Source: Dehalococcoidia bacterium
Lineage (GTDB): Bacteria > Chloroflexota > Dehalococcoidia > Lucifugimonadales > Australimonadaceae
Assembly (NCBI GenBank): GCA_022449765.1
Contig: JAKUPZ010000005.1
Coordinates: 66,285-105,801 of the forward strand
Length of the DNA stretch: 39,517 bases
Reading direction: 5' to 3'
In this document: piece after piece, positions 1-8,948 of the stretch
How positions within the stretch are numbered: the stretch's first letter is position 1
Layout of the letters: the number at the start of each line of letters is the position of its first letter
The notes under the pieces: model-generated
The model's database searches: none
What the model was told of the DNA's origin: nothing
The model's input: only the letters and a program-made list of their open reading frames with translations
Position numbers and translations under genes: made by a program

Positions 1-1806
1 TTTCCTGAGCGAGCGCTAGCAGCAGATATTTTATCCATCGTAGAAGGTACTCGAGTTGATACGCGCTTAATTTCTCAGTATCAAGGACTAGCGTCTGACT
101 ATAGACGTGTTCAAAATGAAACACTTGGAAAGCGCCAGCCCATTCAAAATATGCCAGCTAAGCAAGCTCTCGTTGAAATGCTTATTCGGCTAAGTTTGAA
201 TGAAAATGAACCTATTCGCGTTCCCAAAAAATATTTATACGAAGCAGCCCAATTGGCAGGGTTAATGCAAGCAATAAAAGACCAATCTTCTAAAGTTGAA
301 GACTCCGCTGAAGCAGTTATTCGTATGTATCATTCACTTTCAAAAGTTGCAAATGAATTAATCCCTCCAGACGACTGGGAATTATTAGACCCATCTAATG
401 CTAGTTATGAAGAACCTACCCTCGAGGAAATAATTAAACAACTTCTTTCAGATTCAGAGCAGTCACAAGAAGAAGCCTCAGGTGATGACTATGAATCGCC
501 TGATGATGTTGATTATAGGGGGGATTTCAAGCCTGAAATGGTTCAATTATTATCACAAATGCGGGGTCAACCAGAGGCCGGTGATGAGGATGGCAGCGAA
601 AATACCCAAGGGATTTCACAAGCTGAGATTGAACAGGCATTAAGGGACTCCACTGAGATAGATTTTGATGACGATGCTGAAGTCACCACCGTAGCAGCAA
701 ACATGATGAAGGAAATGGGCACTGATATGCCCCAAAACCCAGCAGGGTCTGGGTACAATCAGATTCCGCATGTAGACGAAGAAGGTGGTCCATTAGAGGC
801 ATTGGAGCCTCGCTCTTTTGCGTACGATGAATGGGATTTTCGAGCTAATGACTATAGGCCCAGATGGTGCATCGTACAGGAACGTTTAGGGGTATCGGGA
901 GAAACCTCTTTCTACAATGACACTCTTCATTCTTATGCAGGCTTGGTCGATCAAATAAAACGCCAATTTGAATCAGTACGACCAGAAATGTATAGAAAGG
1001 TGAAAAGGCTTCCTGAAGGAGAAGATGTCGATATTGATGCTGGAATCGAAGCATTAATCGACCTTAGAAATCGAATGACTCCAGATGAACGAATTTATTG
1101 GCGCAGAAACAAAGATGAACGTGATGTAGGTGTTGTTTTTCTACTAGATATGAGTGCATCGACTGCAGAGGCTGTAGAAGAAAGCACTAAAGAATCTGAA
1201 TGGAATGCTCCAGGTGATCCCGTTGCTTACACTGCTTGGTTGAGAGCAAGAAGGGGTGAAACCGCACGTCGTCCTTACAAGAGAATCATCGACGTAGAGA
1301 AAGAGTCAATGGTTTTGCTTATGAATGCCTTAGAAGCAATTGGTGACCGCTACGGTGTTTATGGGTTCTCTGGTTTCGGAAGAGAAAATGTGGAATTTTA
1401 TGTAATAAAAGAAGTTGATGAGCAACTTACAGATCGCGTCAAACGCAGGTTGGATAAAGTCGCACCTTTACATGCAACCAGAATGGGACCCGCAATAAGG
1501 CATGCCACTACAAAATTAAGCAAAATAGATGCAAAAACAAAATTCATGTTTGTCATAAGTGATGGTAGACCACAAGATAGAGGTTATTCGCGTGAGGGTG
1601 TGGAAAAAGAATATGCGGTACAAGACACTAGAATGGCCCTTATGGAAGCAAGGCAAATGGATATAACCCCGTTTTGTCTAACTGTAGATCGTAATGGACA
1701 TGATTATCTACGCACAATGACAGGAGATTTGAACTACGAAGTGCTTCCCGACATAATGGAACTCCCTCGACGTTTACCCCAGTTATACAAAAAAATCACC
1801 CTGTAA
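1..1806 (+). CDS. NorD/CbbO-type VWA-domain protein (5' partial)
   Basis: The reading frame is open from base 1 through the left edge, so the true start lies outside the window; an ATG at 151 is internal. About 601 residues are visible. A very acidic, low-complexity middle (roughly residues 130-260) precedes a C-terminal von Willebrand A domain whose MIDAS motif DMSAST begins at nt 1147 (about residue 383). The NorD-like stretch before it (YDEWDFRANDYRPRW) supports the family. NorD/CbbO proteins normally work with a MoxR/CbbQ AAA+ ATPase to activate or insert cofactors into metalloenzymes such as NO reductase, CO dehydrogenase or Rubisco. The partner would be expected upstream, outside the window. 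Only 20 nt separate it from the acyl-CoA dehydrogenase gene, so they may be co-transcribed. The client enzyme cannot be told from the sequence. Confidence 0.85.
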   Translation, partial: FPERALAADILSIVEGTRVDTRLISQYQGLASDYRRVQNETLGKRQPIQNMPAKQALVEMLIRLSLNENEPIRVPKKYLYEAAQLAGLMQAIKDQSSKVEDSAEAVIRMYHSLSKVANELIPPDDWELLDPSNASYEEPTLEEIIKQLLSDSEQSQEEASGDDYESPDDVDYRGDFKPEMVQLLSQMRGQPEAGDEDGSENTQGISQAEIEQALRDSTEIDFDDDAEVTTVAANMMKEMGTDMPQNPAGSGYNQIPHVDEEGGPLEALEPRSFAYDEWDFRANDYRPRWCIVQERLGVSGETSFYNDTLHSYAGLVDQIKRQFESVRPEMYRKVKRLPEGEDVDIDAGIEALIDLRNRMTPDERIYWRRNKDERDVGVVFLLDMSASTAEAVEESTKESEWNAPGDPVAYTAWLRARRGETARRPYKRIIDVEKESMVLLMNALEAIGDRYGVYGFSGFGRENVEFYVIKEVDEQLTDRVKRRLDKVAPLHATRMGPAIRHATTKLSKIDAKTKFMFVISDGRPQDRGYSREGVEKEYAVQDTRMALMEARQMDITPFCLTVDRNGHDYLRTMTGDLNYEVLPDIMELPRRLPQLYKKITL

Positions 1807-1826
1807 CATTTATTGGAGAAAATTTA

Positions 1827-3062
1827 ATGGACTTCGAGCTTGAGTGGACAAAAGACCAGGAAGCTTTCAGGAAAGAAGTTCGTATGTGGCTTCAAGATAA
1901 TGCTCCTACCATATTTGAACACCCCGATCCTGCCAATTTAACTGAGGAAGAATATTTACTCCAACGATCGTTTGGCAAAGCTCTAGGATCCAAGGGATGG
2001 TTATATCCCACTATGCCAATTGAATATGGAGGCGGCGGCCTCCCAATGGATCTTGCCATGATCCTTGAAGAAGAATTGGATCTTTACAATCTTGCGCTCC
2101 CACCGTATTACGACACAGGCGGAAAGCTTGGATCTATGGCTATATTAGTCTGGGGGGAGCACCAGCAAAAATCTTATTTCTTACCCAAAATATTAAGCGG
2201 AGAAATTAGAACATGGCAATTGTTAACAGAACCGGAGTCAGGCTCAGATTTAGCTAGCGTGAAAACGACTGCAATTCTTGATGGTGACGAATACGTAGTC
2301 AATGGAACAAAAATTTATGTTGGAAGCAACCATGGGGCTGAGTATTCCTGGACAATAGTAGTAACCGACCCAGGCGGTGAACGACATAAAAACCTTGGAT
2401 GGCTAATGATTCCAATGAATTTGCCAGGGATCACTGTAGAACCGATGGATCTATTATTTGTCGGTGGGGAAAGAGGAGCTGCTAGCGGCATAAAAAATAC
2501 AGTTTTTTTTGATGATGTTAGGGTTCCTGCCTTTAATTTGATTGGAGGAGAAAATAATGGTTGGAAAGTAGCGAGTACGCATCTAGAAATTGAGCATGGC
2601 CTGCTCCGTAGTGCGGTACGTGGAGATCCTTTAACTGAAAGAATTGTCGAATATGCCAGAGAGAACAAAAATGGTGGGCATTTTTATATTGAAGACCCTT
2701 ATGTAAAGGAACGATTAGTCGATTTCTTTATCGATACCGAAGTTACTAGGCTACTACATTTCAGAAATTACGCTTGGCGATCCCAAGGCAAGCAATTAAC
2801 TTATGAAGGCGCTCAAGCATACTTATTTCAAAAGCGCTCTCAACTAACAAGAGCACGTGCAGTTCTCGATATTTTTGGCTCTCAAGCTTTGATTGCAGAC
2901 CCTGACCCCGAAGCCATAGGTGGTGGTCATATAGAAATTCACCAGCGATCTTCAATTGTTGATCAACACCCTGGAGGAACTGCGGAGATTCAAAGAGTAA
3001 TTATCGCGAGACGTTTGGGAATTGGCAGATCCGAGAGGGAAGAGCCAGGGAAGCTTAATTAA
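1827..3062 (+). CDS. Acyl-CoA dehydrogenase, FAD-type (subunit 1 of a tandem pair)
   Basis: The protein has 411 residues, full length for the family. It catalyses alpha,beta-desaturation of an acyl-CoA with FAD, passing electrons to an electron-transfer flavoprotein. The FAD/substrate signature TEPESGSDLAS is near residues 134-144, and the C-terminal motif PGGTAEIQR is at about 382-390. In medium-chain enzymes the base is the Glu of a YEGT motif; here that position is Gly. The base may therefore be a Glu on helix G (LEIEHG, about residue 255), as in isovaleryl- and long-chain-type enzymes. The ATG at 1827 follows a GGAG box. The next gene, a second diverged acyl-CoA dehydrogenase, starts 1 nt after the stop, which suggests a heteromeric enzyme. 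The substrate is unknown; the neighbouring CoA-transferases suggest a carboxylic acid activated by CoA transfer. Confidence 0.9.
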   Translation: MDFELEWTKDQEAFRKEVRMWLQDNAPTIFEHPDPANLTEEEYLLQRSFGKALGSKGWLYPTMPIEYGGGGLPMDLAMILEEELDLYNLALPPYYDTGGKLGSMAILVWGEHQQKSYFLPKILSGEIRTWQLLTEPESGSDLASVKTTAILDGDEYVVNGTKIYVGSNHGAEYSWTIVVTDPGGERHKNLGWLMIPMNLPGITVEPMDLLFVGGERGAASGIKNTVFFDDVRVPAFNLIGGENNGWKVASTHLEIEHGLLRSAVRGDPLTERIVEYARENKNGGHFYIEDPYVKERLVDFFIDTEVTRLLHFRNYAWRSQGKQLTYEGAQAYLFQKRSQLTRARAVLDIFGSQALIADPDPEAIGGGHIEIHQRSSIVDQHPGGTAEIQRVIIARRLGIGRSEREEPGKLN

Positions 3063-3063
3063 C

Positions 3064-4152
3064 ATGGATCTATTACTTAACGAACAACAATTAATGCTTC
3101 AATCCACTGTTCAGGATTTATTAAAAAGAGATTTCACTAAAGAACGGCTTGCTGAGTTTGATAGTGGGAAGGCAGACTTAAAAGATCAATGGGATTCGGT
3201 TTGTTCAACAGGTATTTTAGGGAGTCTTATACCTGAGAAATATGGAGGTATTGGAGGGTCTTTTTCCGACACTGGGGTAGTTTTTCAAGAGCTCGGAAAA
3301 GGTCCTTTACCGGGGCCCCATTTTACATCGTCTGTTCTAGCCGCGAACTTAATTATCCAATGCGGAACTGAATCACAGAAGCATAATTATCTACCTAGAA
3401 TTGCAGAGGGGAAATTTATTTTTTCCGTAGCAATTTCTAATTTGAATCAAAGCGTCAATACTATCTTTGAAGATTTTCGTTTAGCACAAAACGGAGTAAG
3501 CGGTGTCAGACTCAACATTCCTGAGCTCCGCTTAGCAACGCACGTTATAGTGCCGTTTACTAGCGAGCCCGGTATCCAAGGATTGGCTGTAATACCTACC
3601 AATACTTACGGACTGTCTATTAGGCCTCTAACTGGGATGTCCACCGAGCAATATGAACTGAAAACCGAGAATGCAGAAATTGAGGAAATTCTAACTGGCT
3701 TCAAACTTAGTGCTTTCTCCAGCGCGCTTATACAATCCACTGCCCTTTTATGCTCATTTCAGGTTGGAGGATTAGAGCGTGTTCTTGAAATGTGCTTAAC
3801 CTACAGCAAGACCCGTCACCAATTTGGTCAACCAATCGGACGCTTTCAGCGCGTCCAAGATCACATCATAGATATAGTAAATTATCTCGATAGTGCAAAA
3901 TGGGCTACTTATGAGGCGCTGTGGAAATTAGATACTGCCCAAGAATCTAAAGTAGGAATCCATATGGCTGGATCACTAGCGTCTGAAGGATACTATTTAG
4001 GCTGTAATGCTGCCCATGATGTACATGCAGGTGTGGGGATTATCAGGGAATATGGGCTAACTTTGCATACCAAAATGTCACGAACTTTATATAGCTATCT
4101 TGGAAATCCTAGGTACCATCGCAATGAAATTGCTAAGGCTCTTTATTTTTAA
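3064..4152 (+). CDS. Acyl-CoA dehydrogenase-like protein (subunit 2 of a tandem pair)
   Basis: The ATG at 3064 gives 362 residues and starts one base after the previous stop, as expected for translational coupling. A TTG at 3022 is in frame but overlaps the upstream gene and is less likely. The C-terminal acyl-CoA dehydrogenase signature is clear: SKTRHQFGQPIGRFQRVQDH near residues 247-266, then a VHAGVGIIREYG segment. The central TEP..GSD flavin loop is not recognisable; that stretch reads SVAISNLNQSVN. This pattern of one canonical and one degenerate subunit resembles heteromeric acyl-CoA dehydrogenases of the FadE28/FadE29 type. It probably forms a mixed complex with the product of 1827-3062, but this is inference. 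Substrate unknown. Confidence 0.85.
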   Translation: MDLLLNEQQLMLQSTVQDLLKRDFTKERLAEFDSGKADLKDQWDSVCSTGILGSLIPEKYGGIGGSFSDTGVVFQELGKGPLPGPHFTSSVLAANLIIQCGTESQKHNYLPRIAEGKFIFSVAISNLNQSVNTIFEDFRLAQNGVSGVRLNIPELRLATHVIVPFTSEPGIQGLAVIPTNTYGLSIRPLTGMSTEQYELKTENAEIEEILTGFKLSAFSSALIQSTALLCSFQVGGLERVLEMCLTYSKTRHQFGQPIGRFQRVQDHIIDIVNYLDSAKWATYEALWKLDTAQESKVGIHMAGSLASEGYYLGCNAAHDVHAGVGIIREYGLTLHTKMSRTLYSYLGNPRYHRNEIAKALYF

Positions 4153-4163
4153 TAGGACATATT

Positions 4164-5390
4164 TTGCTTAAGCCGTACCGTGTAATCGACTTAGCTGATG
4201 ACAGAGGTATTTTTTGTGGGAAAATACTTGCGGATTTGGGTGCCGAGGTCATAAAAATCGAACCGACCACTGGCGATCCTGCGCGGCGTTTAGGTCCATT
4301 TATAAATAATGATCCCGGAATTGAAAACAGCCTTTACTGGCAATTGTATTCTGCAAATAAAAAAAGCTTCGCTCTAGATATTCATTCACCAATGGGTAAG
4401 GAAATATTATTAAAACTTATACCCTCCTGCGATATTTTGATTGAATCTTTTGCTCCCGGAACGTTGGGTAAATTAGGACTAGGATGGGATACATTAAAAT
4501 CAATCAATAGCCAATTAATTCAAGTCTCAATTACTCCGTTTGGGCAAACAGGTCCTTACAAGAATCACCTAGCAACAGACATCATTGGCTCAGCCCTTAG
4601 CGGATTTGCCCATCTTACTGGGGACTCTGACAGACCACCTGTACGAGTGAGTATTCCTCAGTTTTGGTTACTTGGTGGAGCCACAGGAGCTACGGGTGCA
4701 ATGATTGCGCTTCAAAGCAGAGTTCGAAATAAGGTAGGACAATTGGTAGATGTTTCGTGCCTAGAATCTTTGACGCGTACACTTTCGCATGCCCCTCAAT
4801 TTTGGGATATGAATGAGGTAATTCTCAAACGTTCCGGTCCATTCAGGCCTGTGGGCGAAAAAAATGCACTTAGAGTAAATTTCGAGTGCCAAGACGGCTA
4901 CGTCAATTACATTCAACCAGGAGGAGCTACTGGGGGTAGAGCAATGGCCGCGTTAAGCACATGGATGGAAGAAGAGGGAGAAGGACATCCATTGCTATCA
5001 TCCACAGATTTCGGTGAATATGGTTTTGGGCAAATCCCAACTGATCTCCTTAATATTATGAATTCAACTTTAGAATTATTTTTCAAAACAAGATCAAAAA
5101 TATACCTATCTGAAGAAGCAATCAAACGCCGAGTCCTTCTATTTCCAGTCAATAATCCTTCGGATATATACACTTATCCCCAATTACTTGCGAGAGGTTT
5201 TTTCCGGGAAGTCACAATGCAAAACAGTCAGAAAATTTTTACATTGGGTCCCTGGATTCAATCCTCTGATTATGCGATTCCAGTCAAAACGGCTCCTTCA
5301 CTTGGAGAACACACTGATCAAATTCTAGAAGAACTGGGTCTAAGCAGGAGTGAAATACAATCCTTAATTGATAACAGGATTGCTAAATGA
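4164..5390 (+). CDS. CaiB/BaiF class III CoA-transferase, catalytic Asp not conserved
   Basis: The protein has 408 residues. It shows the class III CoA-transferase fold signatures: an N-terminal LADLGAEVIKIEPTTGDPAR segment, IESFAPGTLGKLGLGW, VSITPFGQTGPY and GQLVDVSCLES. The TTG start at 4164 follows an AGGA box. Active family members form a glutamyl/aspartyl-CoA intermediate on an Asp in a P..D...G context. By spacing to the downstream AL..R...G motif, this position here is Trp168 (in IPQFWLLGG), so this subunit may not be catalytic alone. The stop overlaps the start of the second CoA-transferase (ATGA), which retains the Asp. The pair probably forms a heteromer, as known for benzylsuccinate CoA-transferase BbsEF. 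The acid substrate is unknown. Confidence 0.87.
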   Translation: MLKPYRVIDLADDRGIFCGKILADLGAEVIKIEPTTGDPARRLGPFINNDPGIENSLYWQLYSANKKSFALDIHSPMGKEILLKLIPSCDILIESFAPGTLGKLGLGWDTLKSINSQLIQVSITPFGQTGPYKNHLATDIIGSALSGFAHLTGDSDRPPVRVSIPQFWLLGGATGATGAMIALQSRVRNKVGQLVDVSCLESLTRTLSHAPQFWDMNEVILKRSGPFRPVGEKNALRVNFECQDGYVNYIQPGGATGGRAMAALSTWMEEEGEGHPLLSSTDFGEYGFGQIPTDLLNIMNSTLELFFKTRSKIYLSEEAIKRRVLLFPVNNPSDIYTYPQLLARGFFREVTMQNSQKIFTLGPWIQSSDYAIPVKTAPSLGEHTDQILEELGLSRSEIQSLIDNRIAK

Positions 5391-6598
5391 AACATCCATT
5401 TGAAGGCTTAAAAGTATTAGATTTTTGCTGGGTAGTAATAGGACCTATGACAACTCGGTATTTTAGCGACTATGGAGCTACCGTTATAAGGGTAGAGTCT
5501 GGTTTAAGACCCGATGTAATCAGGCATGGCTTACCTTTCGCCGGAAATAAACCAGGAGTAAACAGAAGTGGTTACTGGGCAAATTATAATAGCGGCAAGC
5601 TTGGGTTAAGCCTTAATATGTCTGATCATAGAGCTCGTGAAATCGCCTTTAAACTTGCAACTGAATGGGCTGACGTCATAACCGAAAATTTCACGCCAGG
5701 AACCATTGAAAAATGGGGGTTGAGTTACGATAAGATAAAAAATAAAAACCCAGGCGTGGTTATGTTTAGTGCTTCAATGCTGGGGCGTGGCGGACCTTAT
5801 GACGCCCAACCTGGGTTTGGACCAGTACTGACAGCATTGTCCGGGCATACCAATTTCACTGGCTGGCCGGACAGAGTCCCAGTTAGTCCTTATGGGGCTT
5901 ATACTGATTTCCTAGTCCCCTATTTAGCTTTTTCTGCAATATGCGCTGCTCTAGACGAAAAAAGAAGAACTGGAATTGGCCAATACCTTGATCTTTCTCA
6001 ATTAGAGGCCTCTTTGTATTTTTTGGGAACTCCAGTAATGGATTTTTTAGCCAATAATAATATCCAAGAACGATCAGGTAATCAGGATCCAGGAATGGCT
6101 CCTCACGGAATATATAAATGCTTTGGAAATGATCGATGGTGCGCCATTGCGTGTGAATCTGACCAGCAATGGCGTTCACTAGCAAAGTTGATTGGTCAGC
6201 CGCAACTCGAAAAAGATGTACGTTTTTCATCATTAGCAGCTCGTAAAGCAAATTCAGGTGAATTAGATAAGATTGTGGAGCAATGGACGATCCTTCACTG
6301 CCCAGACGAGGTCATGAATATTTGCCAATCGGAAGGTGTACCAGCAGGTTCAGTAAGAGACTCCAAGGATTTGTTTGATGACCCTCAGCATATCCATCGA
6401 AAGCATTTTATCTACATGGAGCACGCGGAAATGGGTACCTATGCCTCAGACTCCAGCGGATTAATCATGTCTGAAACACAGCCAAATTATCGTCCTGCTC
6501 CATTACTAGGAGAGCATACTCATAAGGTGATTACAGAAATGCTTGGGATGTCTAATGAAGAATTTTCCTTACTTCTATCTGAAGGTGTATTCGACTAA
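5387..6598 (+). CDS. CaiB/BaiF class III CoA-transferase, probable catalytic subunit
   Basis: The protein has 403 residues and its ATG overlaps the preceding stop by four bases (ATGA), so translation is probably coupled. N-terminal GLKVLDFCWVVIGPMTTRYF and YGATVIRVES match the class III CoA-transferase nucleotide fold, as do ENFTPGTIEKWGL and FSASMLGRGGPY. The expected catalytic Asp is present as Asp174 in GAYTDFLVP, followed by AALDEKRRTGIGQYLDLSQLEA. The C-terminal PAGSVRDSKDLFDDPQ segment is also typical. The enzyme moves CoA between carboxylic acids without ATP. Placement after two acyl-CoA dehydrogenases suggests CoA activation of an imported acid, then desaturation. Formyl-CoA, carnitine and aryl-succinate transferases share this fold, so the substrate is left open. 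Confidence 0.88.
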   Translation: MKHPFEGLKVLDFCWVVIGPMTTRYFSDYGATVIRVESGLRPDVIRHGLPFAGNKPGVNRSGYWANYNSGKLGLSLNMSDHRAREIAFKLATEWADVITENFTPGTIEKWGLSYDKIKNKNPGVVMFSASMLGRGGPYDAQPGFGPVLTALSGHTNFTGWPDRVPVSPYGAYTDFLVPYLAFSAICAALDEKRRTGIGQYLDLSQLEASLYFLGTPVMDFLANNNIQERSGNQDPGMAPHGIYKCFGNDRWCAIACESDQQWRSLAKLIGQPQLEKDVRFSSLAARKANSGELDKIVEQWTILHCPDEVMNICQSEGVPAGSVRDSKDLFDDPQHIHRKHFIYMEHAEMGTYASDSSGLIMSETQPNYRPAPLLGEHTHKVITEMLGMSNEEFSLLLSEGVFD

Positions 6599-6652
6599 TC
6601 GGCCCATAAGTTTTACCATCCACTAACTCGCGATTTTATGTCAGGAGTTTTA

Positions 6653-7492
6653 ATGTCTGGATTTCTTGAAGGAAAAGTTGCTTTAATCACAGGGGCTGGT
6701 AGCTCAATTGGTATGGGCAAAGAAATGTCTCTTGCACTTATAGAAGAAGGCGCAAAAGTAGCGATGATGGACATCAATCGTGAATCTTTAGCGCTAAGTG
6801 TTAATGAAGCCCTTGAAATAGGAGGCGAATCGTCTGCAATCGGTATCGTTGGCAGTATTGATACATGGAGTGACGCCTCAGAGGCTGTTTCCCAAACAGA
6901 GAGCCAATTAGGTGGTATCCATATATTAATCAACAATGCTGGTGTTAGAACTCACGCTAAAACCCCTACTGGAGACTCGCCCTTTTGGAATCTTACGCCA
7001 GAAGAATGGCAACGTGTTATATCAGTAAATGTAAATGGAACCTTCATGATGACACGTGCCGCGATCGAACCAATGCTTCGCCAAAAATGGGGCAGGATTA
7101 TCGGGGTAACTACAAGCTTAGACACGATGATAAGGGGTGGTAATCTTCCTTATGGGCCATCAAAAGCAGCAATTGAGGCTTTCGTAGCATCTATTGCGCA
7201 AGATCTTGAAGGGACTGGTGTCACAGCTAATGTCTTAATTCCTGGTGGTGCCACCAATACCAACTTCATTCCTGAGGATACTAGTTATATACGTGACCAA
7301 TTGATTCAGCCAAATGTGATGCGCGACCCTATAAAATGGCTAGCTTCTGATGAAGCCGATGATTTCAGCGGTAATAGAGTAATCGCTTCAAACTGGAATA
7401 ATGCACTTTCGCTGGAGGAACGACTATCAGTTGCAGCCGCGCCTGCGGCTTGGCCTCAGCTTGGTAGAAAACTCAATCAGGGGGACCGTTAA
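6653..7492 (+). CDS. Short-chain dehydrogenase/reductase (SDR)
   Basis: The ATG at 6653 gives 279 residues and has a good AGGAG box at 6642-6646. An upstream in-frame ATG at 6638 has no comparable site. It is a classical SDR: nucleotide-binding TGAGSSIGMG at residues 13-22, structural INNAG near residue 95, and a catalytic YxxxK as YGPSKAAIE (Tyr167, Lys171). It oxidises or reduces an alcohol/carbonyl with NAD(P). The stop shares a base with the next start (TAATG), so it is coupled to the aminotransferase. Within the operon it could handle a hydroxyacyl intermediate or supply the carbonyl compound to the transaminase; neither is shown by the sequence. Confidence 0.88.
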   Translation: MSGFLEGKVALITGAGSSIGMGKEMSLALIEEGAKVAMMDINRESLALSVNEALEIGGESSAIGIVGSIDTWSDASEAVSQTESQLGGIHILINNAGVRTHAKTPTGDSPFWNLTPEEWQRVISVNVNGTFMMTRAAIEPMLRQKWGRIIGVTTSLDTMIRGGNLPYGPSKAAIEAFVASIAQDLEGTGVTANVLIPGGATNTNFIPEDTSYIRDQLIQPNVMRDPIKWLASDEADDFSGNRVIASNWNNALSLEERLSVAAAPAAWPQLGRKLNQGDR

Positions 7493-8859
7493 TGGAAATC
7501 GATCATTCAAAACTTGAAGAAACGGCGCTCTCTTACTTATGGATGCCCACTCAAGATTGGACAGAATTGGCTGAAGATGGCATTACTGTTATGACTGAAG
7601 CAAAAGGCGTACATATCAAAGACTCTAAAGGCAATTGGGGCTTTGATGGAGTAGCAGGTCTTATGCTGGTTAACGTGGGTCATGGAAGGCAAGAAATTGT
7701 CGATGCAATTAGTGCGCAACTCAGCACCCTACATTATGCAAATACTTTCAAATTCCCCGCCGCGCCAACCATAAAATTTGCTGAGAAAATTGCTTCCCTT
7801 ACGCCAGGAAATCTCAATCGAACTTACTTTACAAGTGGTGGTTCTGAAGCAGTTGAAACTGCTTTAAAAATTGCATATCGCTATCATTACAATCGGAATG
7901 AGCCTCAACGGAAAAAATTCATCGGTCGAGAAGGTTCTTACCACGGAACGACACGTGGGGCACTTAGCGTATCCACTTCATCCTATCTGGATCGTCCAAG
8001 TTACTCAGAAATCCTGCCTGACAATTTCATAATGGCGCCGCAGCCTTACTATTACCGCAGGAATAATGCTGCGTTAACACATTCGGAATTTAGCATAGAT
8101 TGTGCAAAGGCAATCGAAAACATAATACTTGAAGAAGGCCCGGAAACGATTGCAGGGGTGATAGCAGAACCAGTTTCATTTTCCGCAGGAGTTGCAGTCC
8201 CTAGTAACGACTACTGGCCAATGTTGCGCGAAATCTGTGACCGCTACGGTGTTCTTTTAATTGCTGACGAAGTCATAACTGGTTGGGGCCGTACAGGGAA
8301 GTGGTTCGCAGTGGATCATTGGGAGGTTACACCGGACATAATGACTATGGCAAAAGGCATAACTAGTGGATATTTCCCTGTAGGTGCATGCGTCGTAACT
8401 GATTCGGTTTTTGAATATTTTAAAGGCGATACAGATAAAACTTACAGGCATGGTATTACGTACGGAGGGCATCCAGGCGGTGCAGCAGCAGGTCTAGCTA
8501 ATGTAGCAATCATGGAGCGTGAAGGATTAATTGAAAATTCAGCAAAAATGGGGCAATTAATGCTAGACCAATTGAATGCTCTTGTAGATCATCCGACTGT
8601 AGGTGATATCAGAGGATTAGGTTTGATGTGTGCTGTCGAGCTAGTTAGCGACAAAGAGACCAAAGAACCTCTATCAGACAATTCAAAAGCAATAAAACTG
8701 TTGAATCAAAAAATGACAGAAGGAGGTCTCTACACAAGAGCAAATCGCCAAGTATTCTTCGCGCCTCCATTGAGTGTTACTGAGTCTGACATCACTCAAA
8801 TGGTACAAATATTTGCCGAATCTTTGTCTGCAACAGAGCACAGTTTGGGCTTAGGGTAA
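7492..8859 (+). CDS. Class III (omega) aminotransferase, PLP-dependent
   Basis: The protein has 455 residues, the usual length for class III aminotransferases. The start overlaps the SDR stop by one base. Recognisable parts are the FTSGGSEAVETALKIA PLP-phosphate cup, GSYHGTTRGALSVS, the LIADEVITGWGRTGKWFA segment that holds the PLP-binding Asp, and the Schiff-base lysine in MTMAKGITSG (Lys288). HGITYGGHPGGAAAGLANV is the second phosphate-contacting loop. Members transaminate beta-alanine, omega-amino acids, polyamines or taurine using pyruvate or 2-oxoglutarate. The operon context (CoA-transferase, acyl-CoA dehydrogenase, SDR) suggests catabolism of an amino-carboxylate, but the substrate cannot be read from motifs. 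It is the last gene of the operon, with 89 nt before the next gene. Confidence 0.9.
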   Translation: MEIDHSKLEETALSYLWMPTQDWTELAEDGITVMTEAKGVHIKDSKGNWGFDGVAGLMLVNVGHGRQEIVDAISAQLSTLHYANTFKFPAAPTIKFAEKIASLTPGNLNRTYFTSGGSEAVETALKIAYRYHYNRNEPQRKKFIGREGSYHGTTRGALSVSTSSYLDRPSYSEILPDNFIMAPQPYYYRRNNAALTHSEFSIDCAKAIENIILEEGPETIAGVIAEPVSFSAGVAVPSNDYWPMLREICDRYGVLLIADEVITGWGRTGKWFAVDHWEVTPDIMTMAKGITSGYFPVGACVVTDSVFEYFKGDTDKTYRHGITYGGHPGGAAAGLANVAIMEREGLIENSAKMGQLMLDQLNALVDHPTVGDIRGLGLMCAVELVSDKETKEPLSDNSKAIKLLNQKMTEGGLYTRANRQVFFAPPLSVTESDITQMVQIFAESLSATEHSLGLG

Positions 8860-8894
8860 TTCCAGTTTGTTTTTACTAAGTTGATCATTTTGCT

Positions 8895-8900
8895 AGAATC
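8895..8900 (+). promoter_or_regulatory. Possible -10 element before the amidohydrolase operon
   Basis: TAGAAT matches the -10 consensus at five of six positions and lies about 48 nt before the ATG at 8949. No convincing -35 hexamer sits 16-18 nt upstream. A separate promoter is plausible because this 89-nt gap divides two functionally different gene groups. The assignment is weak. Confidence 0.3.
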
Positions 8901-8948
8901 CGTATTAATTGAATAATAAGCGCATATTGCGCGTGATAAGAGGACGAC

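Noticed and set aside
3022-3063. TTG start for the second acyl-CoA dehydrogenase
   Set aside because: It overlaps the previous gene in another frame. The ATG at 3064 directly after the stop gives the usual N-terminus.
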